This document shows positions 1 through 7,995 of a DNA stretch of 28,589 nt, in pieces. The notes below the pieces were generated by a model that worked only from the letters and a program-made list of their open reading frames with translations, made no database searches and was not told the origin of the DNA. The position numbers and the translations under genes were made by a program. Numbering within the stretch: position 1 is the stretch's first letter; each line of letters starts with the position of its first letter. The DNA comes from Sandaracinomonas sp041180785 (GTDB lineage Bacteria > Bacteroidota > Bacteroidia > Cytophagales > Spirosomataceae). Location of the stretch: assembly GCA_041180785.1 (NCBI GenBank), contig JBEGQV010000223.1:1-28589 (forward strand). Direction: 5' to 3'.

Positions 1-5
1 CAATT

Positions 6-1262
6 CTAGATAGCATACGGCGCCCGCATTGGTTGATTAATATAACGATTTGCCTCCTCGTCATCGATAAATTCTTGTTTGACTGGATCGAATTTCAAAT
101 TTCGATTGACGCGCATGGCAATGAGTCCCAAGTTGACAATCGTACAAGAACGATGTCCATTTTGCTCATTAAGCGCAAAAGTTTTTCGATTTTTCACCGC
201 ATCCACAAAATCTGTTTGCTGCATCGGTGGTTCAGGAAACTCTGATAATTTTCGATCAAGATCTGGAATATCAGATTTAAAACCTTTAAATAACTTTCCT
301 TTTGGACCTTCAATATATGCCACATTTTCATCTTTACCTTCACCATCTAAGACAATTTGACAACCATCGGCGTAAGTATAAGTGATTCGTCTAAATATAC
401 CCACTGCATCTGCATCTTGCACAGGTGCATCAACTTCAATGTATACTGGTGACGTGTCATCTTTTCCTAACAAATATTGAATGGGGTCTAAGTAATGCTG
501 ACCCATATCACCTAATGCCCCACCATCATAATCCCAATATCCTCTAAAAGTCCCATGAGTACGATGAACATGATAGGGTTTGTAAGGTGCTGGTCCCAAC
601 CAAGCGTCATAATTTAATTCCTTAGGTACAGGTTGTGGGCTTAAATCTGTTTTTCCAATCCAGTAAAACTTCCAATCAAAACCCGTATGTTTAGAAATCG
701 TAAATTTCAATGGCCAACCTAATAGTCCCGAATCAACTAATTTTTTGATGGGTCGAACAGGTGTATTCATCCCATAAAAATTAGCATCAAAACGAAACCA
801 AGTGTTCAATCGGAAAATTCGACCATGCTGTTGAACGGCTTCCATCAATTTCTTTCCTTCGCCAATGGTTCGAGTCATTGGTTTTTCGCACCAGACATCT
901 TTCCCTGCCCTTGCAGCATCTGCAGCAATGATACCATGCCAGTGTGGAGGTGTGGCAACGTGTACAATGTCAACTTCAGGCAATTGAATTAATTCGCGAT
1001 AATCGGAAAAAGATTTTACTCCCTTTTCCACCATATCCAATCCCATTTGAAGATTTTTCTGATCCACATCACACATGGCTACCACTCGAGTACCTGCGTA
1101 TGGTATGTGTCCACGACCCATACCACCTGTACCCACAATACCTTTTGTAAGTTGATCACTTGGTGCTACAAACCCTTTGCCGAGTACATGCCGAGGCACA
1201 ATACTAAATGCCGTTGCAGCTAAAATAGATTGACTGATGAATTTTCTTCTGGAAATTGACAT
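6..1262 (-). CDS. Tat-exported Gfo/Idh/MocA family oxidoreductase
   Basis: Predicted NAD(P)-dependent oxidoreductase of the Gfo/Idh/MocA family, probably acting on a sugar or sugar derivative outside the cytoplasm. Visible features in the 418 residues: a twin-arginine leader (SRRKFI, residues 4-9) followed by a hydrophobic stretch to about residue 27; a Rossmann nucleotide-binding loop GIVGTGGMG at 41-49; the family EKP motif at 126-128; and a C-terminal substrate domain with DYDGGALGDMGQH around 245-256. The length is normal for exported members, and the stop lies 6 bp from the window edge, so the gene is complete. Exported members of this superfamily are abundant in Bacteroidota; some are glycosidases using an NAD-dependent mechanism (GH109), which cannot be told apart by eye. 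The substrate is unknown. The upstream minus-strand gene ends 121 bp away, so it probably has its own promoter. Confidence 0.9.
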   Translation of the reverse strand: MSISRRKFISQSILAATAFSIVPRHVLGKGFVAPSDQLTKGIVGTGGMGRGHIPYAGTRVVAMCDVDQKNLQMGLDMVEKGVKSFSDYRELIQLPEVDIVHVATPPHWHGIIAADAARAGKDVWCEKPMTRTIGEGKKLMEAVQQHGRIFRLNTWFRFDANFYGMNTPVRPIKKLVDSGLLGWPLKFTISKHTGFDWKFYWIGKTDLSPQPVPKELNYDAWLGPAPYKPYHVHRTHGTFRGYWDYDGGALGDMGQHYLDPIQYLLGKDDTSPVYIEVDAPVQDADAVGIFRRITYTYADGCQIVLDGEGKDENVAYIEGPKGKLFKGFKSDIPDLDRKLSEFPEPPMQQTDFVDAVKNRKTFALNEQNGHRSCTIVNLGLIAMRVNRNLKFDPVKQEFIDDEEANRYINQPMRAPYAI

Positions 1263-1279
1263 AAGGCTAAATTTATAAC

Positions 1280-1316
1280 TAAATATATAAATAATATTTA
1301 GAAATCAATATATTGA
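1280..1316 (-). promoter_or_regulatory. possible promoter and palindromic operator of the oxidoreductase gene
   Basis: On the minus strand, ATTG (1306-1309) and TATATTTA (1280-1287) are separated by 18 bp. This is close to the Bacteroidota vegetative pattern TTTG-N19-TAnnTTTG. A perfect 12 bp palindrome TCAATATATTGA (1305-1316) overlaps the upstream element and could be a repressor site. The region is very AT-rich, so chance matches are likely. Confidence 0.3.
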
Positions 1317-1340
1317 CTGCCCTGAAATCAACAAACACTT

Positions 1341-1388
1341 GCTCACTCTACTCACTGGCTCACTAGCTCACTAGCTCACTAGCTCACT
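1341..1388 (-). repeat. tandem 8 bp array at a stop codon (AGTGAGCT units)
   Basis: Read on the minus strand, the array starts as TTAAGTGAGCTAGTGAGC. It has about three perfect AGTGAGCT units followed by three degenerate ones. The stop codon TGA (1386-1384) of the one-TM hypothetical gene is part of the first unit. Because the unit is 8 bp and contains both TAG and TGA, stop codons fall in every reading frame. It lies between that gene and the downstream oxidoreductase gene. Confidence 0.85.
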
Positions 1389-1860
1389 TAACAAGCAACC
1401 TCATCACCGTATCTGGTTTCGAAAATCGAGTCACCCGTACTTCCATTTCACCTGATTTTTTAAATAAACGCTGCGGAACAGCAACCTGATCAAAGAAAAC
1501 AGAATCAGCTTGGTAGAGATCTAATTTTCGACGAGAGCCATCTTTTTGTTTGATTAACAATAGATAATGAACCTCATTTGGATTACTTGCATCTGTATAT
1601 TTTTTTCGAATGGCGCCATCGAGCGCCAATTCTTTCAATTCATCGTAGTCTGCATACACCTTTTCAGCCCATAAATCAGGTAAATAAAATTGGGCGAGGA
1701 GTGCCAAAGCACCCATTACAAAAATCATGGTGGAGAAATTTTTTGTTCCCCAGATCGATTCCGAATGGGTATTTTTAGATCCACCACTACCAATGTTACC
1801 AAACAATGGCATTTTCAATTTTTTGCGTGGACGATGAACGGGCTTGTAATACTCAGACAT
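1384..1860 (-). CDS. conserved-looking hypothetical protein with one membrane segment
   Basis: I do not recognise a family. The 158-residue product has a basic N-terminal tail (PVHRPRKKLK), one hydrophobic segment at about residues 44-62, and then a polar C-terminal domain of about 95 residues. The basic tail suggests the N-terminus is cytoplasmic and the C-terminal domain periplasmic. I chose the ATG at 1860 (MSEYYKPV) because the alternative in-frame ATG at 1881 adds only seven residues of low-complexity sequence; neither has a clear ribosome site. It is divergent from secA, with about 150 bp between the starts. The stop codon is embedded in a tandem repeat. A link to secretion is possible from position only. 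Confidence 0.6.
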   Translation of the reverse strand: MSEYYKPVHRPRKKLKMPLFGNIGSGGSKNTHSESIWGTKNFSTMIFVMGALALLAQFYLPDLWAEKVYADYDELKELALDGAIRKKYTDASNPNEVHYLLLIKQKDGSRRKLDLYQADSVFFDQVAVPQRLFKKSGEMEVRVTRFSKPDTVMRLLVK

Positions 1861-2010
1861 TTTTTTTCGAATAATTTGCAAATGAAATCAAATTGAAAAA
1901 TAAATCAGCATTTTTTACAGGAATTCTTTAAAAAATTGCGCATTTAAACTTTCAAATTGGTAAATTGCATATTAAAATTTATACCAAAGCCTAGAGGCGT
2001 AAAGAATACA

Positions 2011-5000
2011 ATGATTTCAATCATCAGTAAAACAGTAACCAAATTATTTGGCACCAAGTCAGAGAGAGATATTAAGGCAATCATGCCGATTGTCGAAGCT
2101 ATAAAACAAGAATACGCAAAATTATCCACTATTTCAGACGATGCCCTTCGAGGCAAAACCATTGAATTTAAAAAACGCATTCAAGCTCATTTAGCAGGAA
2201 TTGATGCCCAAATTGAAGCGTTAAGATCGCAAGCGAATGCTACGGAAGATGTAGACCAAAAAGATCAATTCTTTCAACAAATTGATCAATTGAATTTAGA
2301 ACGAAACAAGGAGCTTGAGGTTGTTTTAAATGAAATTTTACCAGAGGCTTTTGCCGTGGTAAAAGAAACGGCTAGAAGATACACAGAACATAAAGAATTA
2401 GTTGTCACAGCTACCACAGAAGACAAATTCATTGCTGCCAAAAAATCGAATGTTGTCATTGAAGGAGAAAAAGCCATTTGGAAAAACACGTGGATGGCTG
2501 CTGGCAATGAAATCACCTGGGAAATGGTGCATTACGATGTTCAATTAATTGGTGGTATTGTTTTACATCAAGGAAAAATCTCAGAAATGGGAACAGGTGA
2601 AGGTAAAACCTTGGTTTCAACCCTACCATCCTATTTAAATGCCTTGGCAGGTAGAGGTGTTCACTTGGTGACGGTTAATGATTATTTAGCCAAACGTGAC
2701 TCTGAATGGAATGCGCCATTATTTGAATTTCATGGGTTAACTGTTGATTGCATTGATCGACATGAGCCAAACACAGAAGCTCGTAGAAATGCTTATTTAG
2801 CAGATATTACTTACGGGACCAATAACGAATTTGGTTTCGATTATTTGCGTGATAACATGGCACGAAGCATCGAAGACCAGGTGCAACGCCCGCACCACTT
2901 CGCGATGGTCGATGAGGTGGACTCGGTCTTAATTGATGATGCTCGTACACCATTAATCATTTCAGGACCCATTCCGAAAGGAGATGAACAAGAGTTCGAA
3001 AACTATCAACCCCGCGTTCAAAGTTTATTTGAAGCCCAAAAACAATTGGTGCAAAATTTCTTGGTAGAAGCCAAAAAAGGCATTTCCAATAATGATAAAA
3101 AAGAAGGTGGATTAGCGCTATTCCGAGCCTTTAGAGGTTTACCAAAATCTAAACCTTTAATTAAATTCCTCTCTGAAAGTGGTAACAAACAAATTTTGAA
3201 TGAAACTGAAGGCATTTACTTGGCTGAAAACCAAAAATTAATGCCTCAGGCAGATGAACCATTATTATTTACCATTGACGAGAAAAACAACCAGGTTGAA
3301 TTAACTGAAAAAGGTTTAGCCTTCATGAGTTCTAACACGGAGGATCCTAATTTCTTTGTATTGCCTGATTTATCGACTGCCTTGAATCAAATCGATAAAA
3401 ATGATGCGCTATCGGATGCGGAAAAATTAGCACAAAAAGATGCCTTAATTACGGATTACAATAACAAGGCTAGTCGAATTCATACGGTTAACCAACTATT
3501 AAAAGCGTACACGCTTTTTGAAAAGGATACTGAATACATCTTGGTGGATGGAAAAGTAAAAATCGTTGATGAGCAAACAGGTCGTGTGATGGAAGGTCGT
3601 CGTTATTCAGACGGTTTACACCAAGCGATTGAGGCAAAAGAAGGTGTAAATGTAGAGGATGCAACGCAGACCTATGCAACGATTACACTGCAAAATTACT
3701 TCCGTATGTACCACAAATTAGGTGGTATGACTGGTACGGCAGAAACAGAAGCAGGGGAATTCTGGACGATCTATAAATTAGATGTTGTTTCTATCCCAAC
3801 CAACAGAACCATTCAAAGAAAAGACCATGAGGACAAGGTGTATCGTACGGTACGTGAAAAATACAATGCGGTTGCGGCAGAAATCCAAGAATTAGTGGAG
3901 CAAGGTCGACCAGTCTTGGTAGGTACCACTTCCGTTGAAAATTCTGAATTAATTAGTCGATTGCTTACCATTCGTAAAATCCCACACAATGTCTTAAATG
4001 CCAAACACCATGCACGCGAGGCAGATATCGTAGCAGAAGCCGGACAATCAGGCAAAGTGACCATCGCTACCAACATGGCGGGTCGTGGAACGGATATTAA
4101 ACTAAGTGCAGAGGCTCGTTCTGCGGGCGGTTTGGCCATTATTGGTACCGAAAGACATGAGTCGAGACGTGTGGATAGACAGTTAAGAGGACGTTCGGGT
4201 CGACAAGGAGATGTGGGTTCTTCTCAATTCTTTGTATCCTTAGAAGACAACTTAATGCGTTTATTTGGTTCAGACCGTATCGCAAAAGTGATGGACCGTT
4301 TGGGGATGGAAGAAGGAGAAGTGATCCAGCATTCGATGATTACCTCTTCTATTGAACGAGCTCAGAAAAAAGTTGAAGAAAACAACTTTGGTATCAGAAA
4401 GCGTTTGTTGGAATATGACGACGTGATGAATTATCAAAGAAATGCTATCTATAAGCGTCGCCAGAACGCTTTATTTGGTGAGCGTTTAGCATTGGACATT
4501 GTAAATACCTTGTTCGATGTGTGTCAAGACATCATCAACCAATACCCTTCTTACGAGGAAATGGAATTGAAGGTAATTGAATTATTGGGTATCGAACCAC
4601 CATATTCTGTGGAAGAATTCAATAAATTGACCAATGATAAGCGCACAGAGTTGCTTTTTGTGGCAGCAGAAGGACATTATAAGGAGAAAAATGAATTCAT
4701 TTGTCAGAAAGTAATAGGGGTAGCCCAAGAAGCTACTCGACAAGGATATACAGGTATTCAAGTTCCAATCACCAATGGTCAATGGATGACAGGAATTGTA
4801 GTAGATGCCAACAAAACCATTGAATCAAAAGGAAAGGAAGTAGTGATGGAGATGGAGAAATTTATCACATTAACACTGATTGACCAAGAATGGAAAGAAC
4901 ATTTACGTGTGATGGACGATTTAAAACAATCCGTTCAAAATGCAGTATTTGAACAAAAAGACCCGCTATTAATTTACAAATTTGAAGCAGTTTCTATTTT

Positions 5001-5367
5001 CCAAAAATTTGTTTCAAAGGTAAATAGCGACACCATTAGTTTCTTACTGAAAGCCGATATTCCTGAAATTCAAGAAACAAATCAGCAAGCAAAAGCACCA
5101 AAAGTAGAAGCACCCAAGTTGCAAATTACGAAGGAAGACGCACTATCATCACTTTTAGGTGGATTAGCCGAACACGGTGGAGAGCAAGAATACCATGATC
5201 CAAGTGAACGTTCAGCTGAGCGAGTTGCACCACGTCAGGCCATCAAAATTGCCGACCGTAACCAGCGCGTAACAGTTCAATACAAAGATGGATCGATTAA
5301 AGAAAATGTCAAATATAAGGTAGTAGAGCAGGATGTTGAAAGTGGTAATGCGGTTGTGATTGCGTAA
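2011..5367 (+). CDS. secA: preprotein translocase ATPase SecA
   Basis: Motor ATPase that drives unfolded preproteins through SecYEG. In the 1118 residues counted from the ATG at 2011: Walker A GTGEGKT at 194-200, Walker B-type DEVD at 301-304, MTGTAE at 573-578, GRGTD at 691-695 and the RQLRGRSGRQGD helicase motif at 723-734. An insertion of more than 100 residues lies in the preprotein-crosslinking region (roughly 335-500), as I expect for Bacteroidota SecA. The C-terminus has no CxCxSGxxxxxCH zinc motif; it ends in a short conserved-looking domain (VQYKDGSIKENVKYK). An in-frame ATG at 1957 would add 18 residues (MVNCILKFIPK), but family members begin near the chosen start. It is a single gene with a convergent neighbour, and the stop codon abuts a long hairpin repeat. 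Confidence 0.97.
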   Translation: MISIISKTVTKLFGTKSERDIKAIMPIVEAIKQEYAKLSTISDDALRGKTIEFKKRIQAHLAGIDAQIEALRSQANATEDVDQKDQFFQQIDQLNLERNKELEVVLNEILPEAFAVVKETARRYTEHKELVVTATTEDKFIAAKKSNVVIEGEKAIWKNTWMAAGNEITWEMVHYDVQLIGGIVLHQGKISEMGTGEGKTLVSTLPSYLNALAGRGVHLVTVNDYLAKRDSEWNAPLFEFHGLTVDCIDRHEPNTEARRNAYLADITYGTNNEFGFDYLRDNMARSIEDQVQRPHHFAMVDEVDSVLIDDARTPLIISGPIPKGDEQEFENYQPRVQSLFEAQKQLVQNFLVEAKKGISNNDKKEGGLALFRAFRGLPKSKPLIKFLSESGNKQILNETEGIYLAENQKLMPQADEPLLFTIDEKNNQVELTEKGLAFMSSNTEDPNFFVLPDLSTALNQIDKNDALSDAEKLAQKDALITDYNNKASRIHTVNQLLKAYTLFEKDTEYILVDGKVKIVDEQTGRVMEGRRYSDGLHQAIEAKEGVNVEDATQTYATITLQNYFRMYHKLGGMTGTAETEAGEFWTIYKLDVVSIPTNRTIQRKDHEDKVYRTVREKYNAVAAEIQELVEQGRPVLVGTTSVENSELISRLLTIRKIPHNVLNAKHHAREADIVAEAGQSGKVTIATNMAGRGTDIKLSAEARSAGGLAIIGTERHESRRVDRQLRGRSGRQGDVGSSQFFVSLEDNLMRLFGSDRIAKVMDRLGMEEGEVIQHSMITSSIERAQKKVEENNFGIRKRLLEYDDVMNYQRNAIYKRRQNALFGERLALDIVNTLFDVCQDIINQYPSYEEMELKVIELLGIEPPYSVEEFNKLTNDKRTELLFVAAEGHYKEKNEFICQKVIGVAQEATRQGYTGIQVPITNGQWMTGIVVDANKTIESKGKEVVMEMEKFITLTLIDQEWKEHLRVMDDLKQSVQNAVFEQKDPLLIYKFEAVSIFQKFVSKVNSDTISFLLKADIPEIQETNQQAKAPKVEAPKLQITKEDALSSLLGGLAEHGGEQEYHDPSERSAERVAPRQAIKIADRNQRVTVQYKDGSIKENVKYKVVEQDVESGNAVVIA

Positions 5368-5433
5368 TAGAGACGAGAGACGAGAGAAACATATCAAATT
5401 ACTCGTCTCTCGTCTCTCGTCTCTCGTCTCTAT
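5367..5433. terminator. 21 bp perfect hairpin of GAGACGA repeats between convergent secA and proB
   Basis: The left arm (5367-5387) holds about two and a half GAGACGA units. The right arm (5401-5433) holds four copies of the inverted unit TCTCGTC. Positions 5367-5387 pair perfectly with 5413-5433, leaving a 25 nt loop; shifting by 7 bp gives alternative registers with a smaller loop. The secA stop TAA (5365-5367) abuts the left arm, and the proB stop TAG (5432-5430, minus) lies inside the right arm. There is no long T tract, so it is not a textbook intrinsic terminator. The position suggests a bidirectional terminator or a 3'-end stabiliser. Confidence 0.7.
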
Positions 5434-6452
5434 ACTAACACAATATCGTCTGCATGGGCAACTTCACCCCCATTTTTTGCTAATTCCTGGGATGAATTAC
5501 TTGTGCGAGCGATGGCGATAAGGTTTTTATCCAAATCAAGTAGTTCGATCACTTCACTTTTGGTAAAATCACCAATAAACTCATTGATACCCACCGAAAG
5601 TAAGGATTTGCGTTGACGAACTGCCTTTTCGGCTCCTTTATCCAATACTACTTTTCCAGAAATGAGCGATCCAGCAGCTAACCATTTTTGTCTGGAAGAC
5701 AAACTTGCCTCCTGTGGTTCAAATACAGAGCCAATTTTTTCCTCAATCGCATCTAAGATTCCATTTGCTTGTTCTAATCCAAAAATCACCACTTTTATTC
5801 CCAGCTTAGTTGCCAGTTTGGTAAAGGTTAATTTGGAGATCATACCCCCCAGACCTGTTGAGGATTTATCCGAATTAACTACTTTGAGAATTGAATCATC
5901 AATTGAAGTAATGTGTCGAATGATATCGCCTTTTTCGTCCAATAATCCACCAACAGATGTACTAATCAATAATTTTGTGGCTCCAAAACCCGTTGCAATC
6001 AAGGTTGCCAATTCATCATTATCTGAGAATTTTAATTCCAAATTACTCACCACATCATTTTCATTGGCGATTGGAATGACCCCACTTTTCCAAAGTTCTT
6101 GATAGGTTTCTTTCAATTGCAAAAATTGTTCGCGCTGGGAAAAATGGTGTCGCTCGCATAGACTTTGAGCAATAGCGATCCCATATTTCTGAAAAAAATG
6201 ATTGTATTTGGCAATTAAAATAGGATTTCCGATAGCAGCTGCTGCCTTTCGTTCCTGAATTTGACCTTTATATTTTTTTAAATAAGTTTTTCCGGCTGCT
6301 ACCGCACCCGATGAAACCAAGACAATATCGTATTGGGCATGTAATTGTGCTACTTGAGACGCAATTTTCTCTAAAATCAACTCATTAACCTCTCCATTTG
6401 ATTTTGTAATGGTAGAAGAACCAAATTTTATGACGACGATTGGCTTTGCCAT
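5430..6452 (-). CDS. proB: glutamate 5-kinase
   Basis: Phosphorylates glutamate to gamma-glutamyl phosphate, the first step of proline synthesis. The 340 residues show an amino-acid-kinase domain (about 5-235) with KFGSS at 9-13, SSGAVAAGK at 47-55, NEND at 130-133, FSDNDE at 142-147 and STGLGGMISK at 198-207. A C-terminal segment (about 265-335, starting SGKVVLDKGAEKAV) looks like the PUA domain. The length is close to the usual 360 or so. No proA (gamma-glutamyl phosphate reductase) adjoins it, although the two are often neighbours. It follows aat on the same strand with a 43 bp gap, so the two may be co-transcribed. The stop codon lies in a hairpin repeat shared with secA. Confidence 0.93.
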   Translation of the reverse strand: MAKPIVVIKFGSSTITKSNGEVNELILEKIASQVAQLHAQYDIVLVSSGAVAAGKTYLKKYKGQIQERKAAAAIGNPILIAKYNHFFQKYGIAIAQSLCERHHFSQREQFLQLKETYQELWKSGVIPIANENDVVSNLELKFSDNDELATLIATGFGATKLLISTSVGGLLDEKGDIIRHITSIDDSILKVVNSDKSSTGLGGMISKLTFTKLATKLGIKVVIFGLEQANGILDAIEEKIGSVFEPQEASLSSRQKWLAAGSLISGKVVLDKGAEKAVRQRKSLLSVGINEFIGDFTKSEVIELLDLDKNLIAIARTSNSSQELAKNGGEVAHADDIVLV

Positions 6453-6495
6453 GTATTATTCCTTCGAAAGCTCTAAATTAGCAAAATAAGCCCAT

Positions 6496-7098
6496 TTATG
6501 GCAATTTAAACTCACATTTTTTGGCAATGGCCGATTTTAATTTTCGCAAATAAACTGCTCTACTTATGTCAATCGCACCGTATCGCTTCACGTTATCATT
6601 CATAAACTGCGAATCCAACAATTCAAATCCTTGTGTTTTTAGAATCTCTATCAGGTAATGAAATGCCACCTTAGAAGCATTGGAAACCTTTGTAAACATG
6701 GATTCTCCAAAAAAGGCACCACCTATACAAACACCATAAAGTCCCCCAACCAACAACCCATTTTCATAAGCTTCCACTGAATGAGCATATCTTTTTTGAT
6801 GCATTTCGGTATATATTTCAACCAAATAATCTGAAATCCAAGTCAATTCCTCATCTTTTCTAGGGGCGGCGCAGTTGATCATTACTTGTTTAAAATTTTC
6901 ATTGATTCGAATGTCGAACTGATGGCGATTTAAAATCGGCCTTAAGCTTTTAGCAGGTTGATAGGTATCGATTGGAATAATAGCTCGAGGGTGAGGATTG
7001 TACCAATAAATTTCACCATCAGGCTCAGCCATTGGAAAATAGCCTGTACTGTAAGCAGAAACCATCTCTTCAACCGTAAAAATTTCGTGGTTAGACAT
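6496..7098 (-). CDS. aat: leucyl/phenylalanyl-tRNA-protein transferase
   Basis: Transfers Leu or Phe from aminoacyl-tRNA to proteins with N-terminal Arg or Lys, marking them for ClpS/ClpAP degradation by the bacterial N-degron pathway. The 200 residues carry the family signature: AYSTGYFPM near the N-terminus, WYNPHPRAIIP, TWISDYLVEIY, and the GNAT-like core HSVEAYENGLLVGGLYGV leading to FFGESMF. The usual Trp after SVE(A/V) is Tyr here. The length is typical of short bacterial versions. It starts 227 bp from the divergent arginine operon and is followed by proB. Confidence 0.93.
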   Translation of the reverse strand: MSNHEIFTVEEMVSAYSTGYFPMAEPDGEIYWYNPHPRAIIPIDTYQPAKSLRPILNRHQFDIRINENFKQVMINCAAPRKDEELTWISDYLVEIYTEMHQKRYAHSVEAYENGLLVGGLYGVCIGGAFFGESMFTKVSNASKVAFHYLIEILKTQGFELLDSQFMNDNVKRYGAIDISRAVYLRKLKSAIAKKCEFKLP

Positions 7099-7162
7099 AA
7101 ATAATCAACATATTATTGGTATTTTAATAACAAAATTCAGAACTTTACTCTTCAAAAATCAA

Positions 7163-7187
7163 AAATTTTGGTGGAAAGCCAAATTTT
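7163..7187. other. imperfect inverted repeat in the aat/arg divergent region
   Basis: AAATTTTGG (7163-7171) and CCAAATTTT (7179-7187) form nine-base arms with one mismatch and a 7 nt loop. The 227 bp region 7099-7325 must hold promoters for both aat and the arginine operon. The repeat could be an operator, but the sequence is AT-rich and nothing else supports this. Confidence 0.3.
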
Positions 7188-7267
7188 ATTTTTTAGAATG
7201 TTAAAAATATTCTCACTTAAAGGACCAAAAGCCCAGATGCGACGAAGGCGAAGATTTACCTATCGAG

Positions 7268-7298
7268 TATGATATCTTGATTAGGTTTAAAATTTTTG
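7268..7298 (+). promoter_or_regulatory. possible promoter of the GNAT-argGCD operon
   Basis: TATG (7268-7271) is followed after exactly 19 bp by AATTTTTG (7291-7298). Each element is one mismatch from the Bacteroidota consensus TTTG-N19-TAnnTTTG. It would give a short leader before the ATG at 7326. It is moderate evidence only in such AT-rich DNA. Confidence 0.35.
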
Positions 7299-7325
7299 TT
7301 TCACTTTTTATTGTCCTTTTTTTGA

Positions 7326-7994
7326 ATGAATTCATATACTGTTCAAGTTGCTAACCAAAGCCATTTTGGCTTGGCAGAATCTATTTGTCATGAAATGGCC
7401 GAATCGGCCAAGGCAAGAGGTACTGGCATCGCAAAACGTACCCCAGAGTATCTTCAGGCAAAGATGTCGGAAGGAAAAGCCATTATTGCCACAGATGATG
7501 TAACAGGCGAATTTGTTGGTTTTTGTTATGTTGAAACGTGGGAGCATGGTAAATTTGTGGCCAATTCTGGATTAATCGTTAAACCAAGTTATAGACAATA
7601 CGGAGTAGCCAAAGCGGTAAAAGCCAAGGCATTTGAATTGTCAAGAAGCAGATATCCAGATGCAAAAATTATAGGGATTACTACTTCTTTGGCGGTGATG
7701 AAAATCAATTCTGATTTAGGGTATTTACCAACCACATTTTCAGAGTTACCCGTAGACGACAATTTTTGGAAAGGATGCGAATCATGTGTTAATTATGACA
7801 TTCTAACAAGAACAAATGGTAAAATATGCCTTTGTACTGGAATGATTTACGATCCAACAGCCTCAGTTGCAAAATCTGAGGAAGAAGCAGATGAAAAATG
7901 GATTTTCTTAAAAAATCTATCAGTATTTAATAAATTAAAAAAGTTTAAGGAAAAGTTATTGATGCCTTTCCATAAGAAAGAAAAAAAGAAATAA
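7326..7994 (+). CDS. GNAT acyltransferase of the arginine operon (candidate N-acyl-glutamate synthase)
   Basis: GCN5-related N-acyltransferase fold. The acyl-CoA loop appears as VKPSYRQYGVA (85-95, with RxxGxA at 90-95) after a beta strand SGLIV. After the core come four cysteines, C151-x2-C154 and C168-x-C170, which look like a metal site and are not standard in GNATs. The 222-residue protein ends in a lysine-rich tail (HKKEKKK). It is the first gene of an arginine operon, one nucleotide before argG, so it is a good candidate for the first step, acylation of glutamate. It is unlike classical ArgA (kinase-like domain plus GNAT) or ArgJ. Some Bacteroidota use N-succinyl rather than N-acetyl intermediates, so the acyl donor is open. 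The family call is firm; the function is inferred from context. Confidence 0.8.
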   Translation: MNSYTVQVANQSHFGLAESICHEMAESAKARGTGIAKRTPEYLQAKMSEGKAIIATDDVTGEFVGFCYVETWEHGKFVANSGLIVKPSYRQYGVAKAVKAKAFELSRSRYPDAKIIGITTSLAVMKINSDLGYLPTTFSELPVDDNFWKGCESCVNYDILTRTNGKICLCTGMIYDPTASVAKSEEEADEKWIFLKNLSVFNKLKKFKEKLLMPFHKKEKKK

Positions 7995-7995
7995 T

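Noticed and set aside
1957..2010. Longer SecA N-terminus from the ATG at 1957
   Set aside because: The 18 extra residues do not look like a SecA N-terminus, and the ATG at 2011 fits the family start.
2935..3600. The large SecA insertion as an inserted foreign domain or intein
   Set aside because: It lacks intein splice motifs and an endonuclease block, and an insertion at this place is expected for Bacteroidota SecA.
5662..6102. 146-codon plus-strand open frame antisense to proB
   Set aside because: It is a shadow of the proB frame; its translation has no recognisable domain and proB is well supported on the other strand.
7322..7335. TGAATGAATTCA-like palindrome over the start of the GNAT gene as an ArgR box
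   Set aside because: The half sites TGAAT/ATTCA are 2 bp apart rather than the 4 bp of the E. coli ARG box, and the palindrome mostly comes from the codons ATG AAT TCA T. No second box is near.
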